Source of the DNA: Manihot esculenta
Lineage: Eukaryota > Streptophyta > Magnoliopsida > Malpighiales > Euphorbiaceae
Assembly (NCBI RefSeq): GCF_001659605.2
Contig: NC_035161.2
Coordinates: forward strand, 34,877,191-34,941,190
Length of the DNA stretch: 64,000 nt
Direction of reading: 5' to 3'
Shown: in pieces, positions 61,122-64,000 of the stretch
Layout: the number at the start of each line of letters is the position of its first letter
Position numbering within the stretch: position 1 is the stretch's first letter
Notes under the pieces: generated by a model
What the model was told of the DNA's origin: nothing
What the model saw: only the letters and a program-made list of their open reading frames with translations
Databases searched by the model: none
Made by a program: the position numbers and the translations under genes

Positions 61122-61138
61122 AATTCAACAACAGCTTG

Positions 61139-61276
61139 AAGTATAAATACCTGTCTCCTTGTCTATTAATTCTCTCAAATTTATATTTAGAATATCTCTC
61201 TCTCTCTCTGAGAAATCTGCTAAAGGCTATGTTCTCCAGCATGTTGCTTTGTTCCATGCATTCCAACAGCTCAAGG
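61139..61276 (+). promoter_or_regulatory. Candidate promoter and first exon of an unknown transcript
   Basis: A TATAAATA box at about 61142-61149 is followed some 30-50 bp later by a CT-rich leader (TCTCTCTCTCTC at about 61196). A short frame MFSSMLLCSMHSNSS (61230 onward) then meets a donor-like AAG|GTAATT at about 61275. No second exon or protein family could be assigned. It may be a short-peptide gene, a non-coding transcript start, or chance. Confidence 0.3.
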
Positions 61277-62500
61277 TAATTGCTGCTCCTAATTTTTCCT
61301 TTTCTTTCTTTCTCTTGCTCTCATGTTTCATTTCCTGCAATCTTACATGACCAATCTGCACTTCTTCTTTTTTTTAACCTTAAGAGCTTAATTATTTTAA
61401 TTTTAGAGTATTAACGAGGAAAGAATTGAAAAATAATTCGACCAAAAGTTTCAAATTTTAATCACTTGATTTGGCCATTTTAAGTACCGATGGATTGGTC
61501 TTAAAATTTTTTTTTTAATATTTCTATATATAAAATTGTTAATATATTTTATTTTTAAATTAAAATTAAATTATCTTGTTTGAAAATATTTTTTATCAAA
61601 AGTATTTTTTTTAAAAAAATATTTATATTTTCAAATATAAATTATTTTCTACCAATTAAACCTAAAATTTAGAAGTTTTAAAGAAATGCGTTTATTTTTA
61701 ATTATTGATCATAATTTAATAACGTATCGTTTTTTTAAATAATATTTTAAAAAAATTATAATCTTTCATGTTTACTTGTTTAATTTTATTGGATTGATCT
61801 ATAAATTATTAATTTTATTTTAATTATCTTCAATAATAATATGTGTATTTAATTTTAACGGATTTTTTTTTTTTTTTTTTGAAATGGAATTTTAACGGAT
61901 TCTTAAAACCCGATTTCAAGCTGCTATTAAACCATGACGCTTTGCAAAATTTGTAGAACTTAAAAATGAATTTTAAACAACGGCATGATATAGTAATGCC
62001 TACAAAATATCATTCTTAAAAATCTAAAGAGTCTATTTAATCCCAATCAATAATTTATTTTTATTATCATTCATGAAAAATAATTATAATAAAATTACAT
62101 AATTTTAAATTAGATTAAAGTATAGAATATAATTAAAAATTACAAAAAATAAAGTTTTGAATCTTAACTGTAACACTTTTCTAGTGACTTATAATACGAA
62201 TTGCAATAGAATACAAGACTTGAAAATAAAGTTCCGTTACAAATGAGTATAGTTAATGATTATATTTCTAAGTTTATATATTTAAATGGAAAGCATTTCA
62301 AGGCTTAACCTAGTGAAAAGTGTATTCTGTAATCTTGAAAGGTTTAAGGTTCGACTCCCCAACCCCTATTTCAAAAAAAATATATATATATTTAAATGGA
62401 AAATTATTTATAATCGATTATAAATATATATTATATTAATAATTATATAAAGCTTATCTATATTTTCATGTTTATATTTTTATGAGTAACGAAATTTCAC
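61277..62500. other. AT-rich spacer, nothing recognised
   Basis: Homopolymer- and AT-rich DNA with no coding similarity, no structured repeat and no transposon ends found. Confidence 0.55.
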
Positions 62501-62559
62501 TTGGAAGAAACCAGTTGTAAATTAAAGTCGAAAACCTCCCAATCAAAAGAAGCTGTCTG

Positions 62560-63045
62560 CGCTTTACCACGTTGGTGGCACTTTCGTAATTTCACACACG
62601 TGTATGATCCAGACAGCGAGTTTGCATCTAAAGCACTTGCCAGAATCCAAATTAGATATTCCTCTACCCACGCTCTCTTCTTGTCTGAGCACTAACTCCA
62701 ATGATTTCACTGAATCTTGCGTTACCGGTTCACTGGTAAACGGAAGACCGCTTCTCAGTCACTGATACCAATTTGCTGGTGCCCCAGGAAGAAGAAGAAG
62801 CAACAGAGCCACCAGAGTGACCTCGAGATTGAAGGCAACGACCTTGGATTGTTTTATTCTTTTCCTTTCGACAGAGAGCCAGCGGTCGTCAAGTCACCGA
62901 GATTCAATCTACGATCTGATCACATTCCCAGGTCTGAGCTCCCCATCTTCCAATTAAATCATCAAGTGAGCGTATCTTTTATTTCCTCACTTCTTTTCGT
63001 ACGTTTTGCAGCCGCGGAGAGCTGAAGCCAAAGAAGAAAGGAGAA
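62560..63045 (+). promoter_or_regulatory. Upstream region and 5' UTR of the GIL1-type gene
   Basis: GC content rises from about 62560 and the region includes a CACACGTGT G-box context at about 62595. A 102-codon upstream frame (62717-63025) ends 20 bp before the main ATG. If transcribed it would be a large uORF, but it shows no family similarity and may simply be UTR. Confidence 0.4.
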
Positions 63046-64000
63046 ATGGCTAACAAAGTATCGAATTTCTCCGACCTAATCCAACGAGTGGCTGCTTCAT
63101 GTTTGCTCCACCCGCTCGCCTCTGCTAGGCAGGATTCCGGGAATGTAGCCGATGTGTACGAGTACGAGACCGACGAGCGGGAGGACTTTGAGCAAGAAGA
63201 GGAGGAAGCTGTGGAGGAGGAGGAGATGGAAGAGAAGAAAGGGAGTGTGAAAGGTTGGGATCACGACAAGAACAAGAACAAGAACGCAATGGTGGCTATT
63301 GAGAGAGTGATAGAGATGGAGATGCTAATGAATGAAGTTTTCAATTCAGTTTCGGAGATGAAGAGGGCGTATGCGTGTCTACAAGAGGCGCATTGCCCGT
63401 GGGACCCGGAGAGGATGAGGGTGGCTGACGTGGCAGTAGTAGGGGAGCTAAGAAGGCTGGGTGTTTTGAGAGAGAGATTTAGGAGGTGCGTCAGTGTTGG
63501 TGGCCGTGGCGGGAGAAAGAGAACTGATGGTAGCGGAAGTGTGGGGATGTTGAGGGAGGTGGTGGGCCCGTATGAGGCTGCGGTGGAGGAGCTGCAGAAG
63601 GAGGTGAAGTCGAGGGAAGTGGAGGTGGAGAACTTGAAGGAGAAGCTGAAGAACCTTAGCACCAGCCTGAACAATGGGAGTGGAAAGAAAGGGAGGTCTC
63701 AATCAAAGAGGAAAGTCAGCTGCAGTCTGGCTGCTCAAGGTATACTAGCTTTGTCTTTCACGACTACTATGGAATTGAATTAAAAGGTAAAATAATTGAG
63801 GGATATATCTAAAATTTCAATTAATGTAACAGTTGCAGCAGCACCAGCTCCAGATCTTTTTGAAGCAACGATGAACCAGGTGAAAGAGTCCTTAAAGTCC
63901 TTCACGTCGCTTCTCTTATCCCTTATGCGCGCTGCCCACTGGGACATTGCTGCTGCTGTCCGCTCCATTGAAGCTGCGGCTGCCACCGTCAACCACTCTA
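63046..64000 (+). CDS. GIL1: GIL1-type DUF641 protein, 5' part (cut by window end)
   Basis: Exon 1 is 63046..63739; exon 2 is 63833..64000 and continues past the window. The intron is 93 bp with GT..AG borders and the phase is kept. The product begins MANKVSNFSDLIQRVAASCLLHPL, the conserved start of GRAVITROPIC IN THE LIGHT 1. A long acidic stretch (about residues 40-70) follows. Next is the DUF641 region with MVAIERVIEMEMLMNEVF, YACLQEAHCPWDPERM and GELRRLGVLRERFR. A coiled coil (YEAAVEELQKEVKSREVEVENLKEKL) comes after that, and then the start of the C-terminal domain (MNQVKESLKSFTSLLLSLMRAAHWDI). GIL1 acts in light-dependent suppression of gravitropism; IRK-interacting proteins are in the same family, so a paralogue is possible. 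The remaining C-terminal half is outside the window. Confidence 0.88.

Noticed and set aside
61200..61300. Possible microRNA precursor
   Set aside because: No foldback arm could be paired by eye and no known mature miRNA sequence is recognisable.
63261..63702. 137- and 84-codon - strand frames opposite GIL1
   Set aside because: Antisense shadows of the GC-rich GIL1 first exon.

Overview
This window is plant nuclear DNA. It has spliced genes with GT..AG introns, AT-rich intergenic DNA, full-length LTR retrotransposons with 5-bp target duplications, and a MULE with a 9-bp duplication. The proteins are eudicot-like. The LTR families resemble those I associate with Euphorbiaceae (cassava or rubber relatives), but that assignment is recollection, not proof.

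Layout. 1-7.2 kb: a broken alpha-glucan phosphorylase pseudogene on the + strand. A 1.8-kb Mutator-like element is inserted in it, and a 1.2-kb TRIM (gag/pol-less LTR element) lies just past its stop. 7.2-11.5 kb: an intact four-coding-exon gene on the - strand for a MAC5/RBM22-type spliceosomal protein (CCCH finger plus RRM), with an intron-containing 5' leader. 11.5-13.5 kb: AT-rich spacer. 13.5-32.0 kb: a three-level transposon nest. The outermost is an old, decayed Ty3/gypsy element that looks Tat-like: integrase tail on the - strand, an extra antisense ORF with a coiled coil, and a minisatellite-rich spacer. Inside it is a young 12-kb Tekay-like chromovirus with near-identical LTRs, PBS, PPT and a 1510-codon gag-pol frame. 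Inside the gag of that element is a solo LTR of a related family in the opposite orientation.

32.6-58.0 kb: a large + strand gene whose 23 coding exons encode a complete 1342-residue SKI2-type DExH RNA helicase (cytoplasmic Ski complex, exosome-mediated mRNA decay). Intron 15 holds a decayed gypsy chromovirus and intron 18 holds a gag-less copia element. Both are antisense to the gene and have exact target duplications, yet the exons remain in frame. 58-62.5 kb: AT-rich spacer with one promoter-like spot near 61.15 kb. 63.05 kb to the end: the first exon and part of the second of a GIL1-type DUF641 gene, cut by the window edge.

The three intact host genes have unrelated roles: splicing (MAC5), cytoplasmic mRNA decay (SKI2) and light/gravity signalling (GIL1). 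I see no clustered pathway and no sign of a novel multi-gene system. What is unusual is the transposon architecture: palindrome-rich LTRs and TIRs, a TRIM that amplified its own LTR junction, and nested insertions that can be dated relative to each other.
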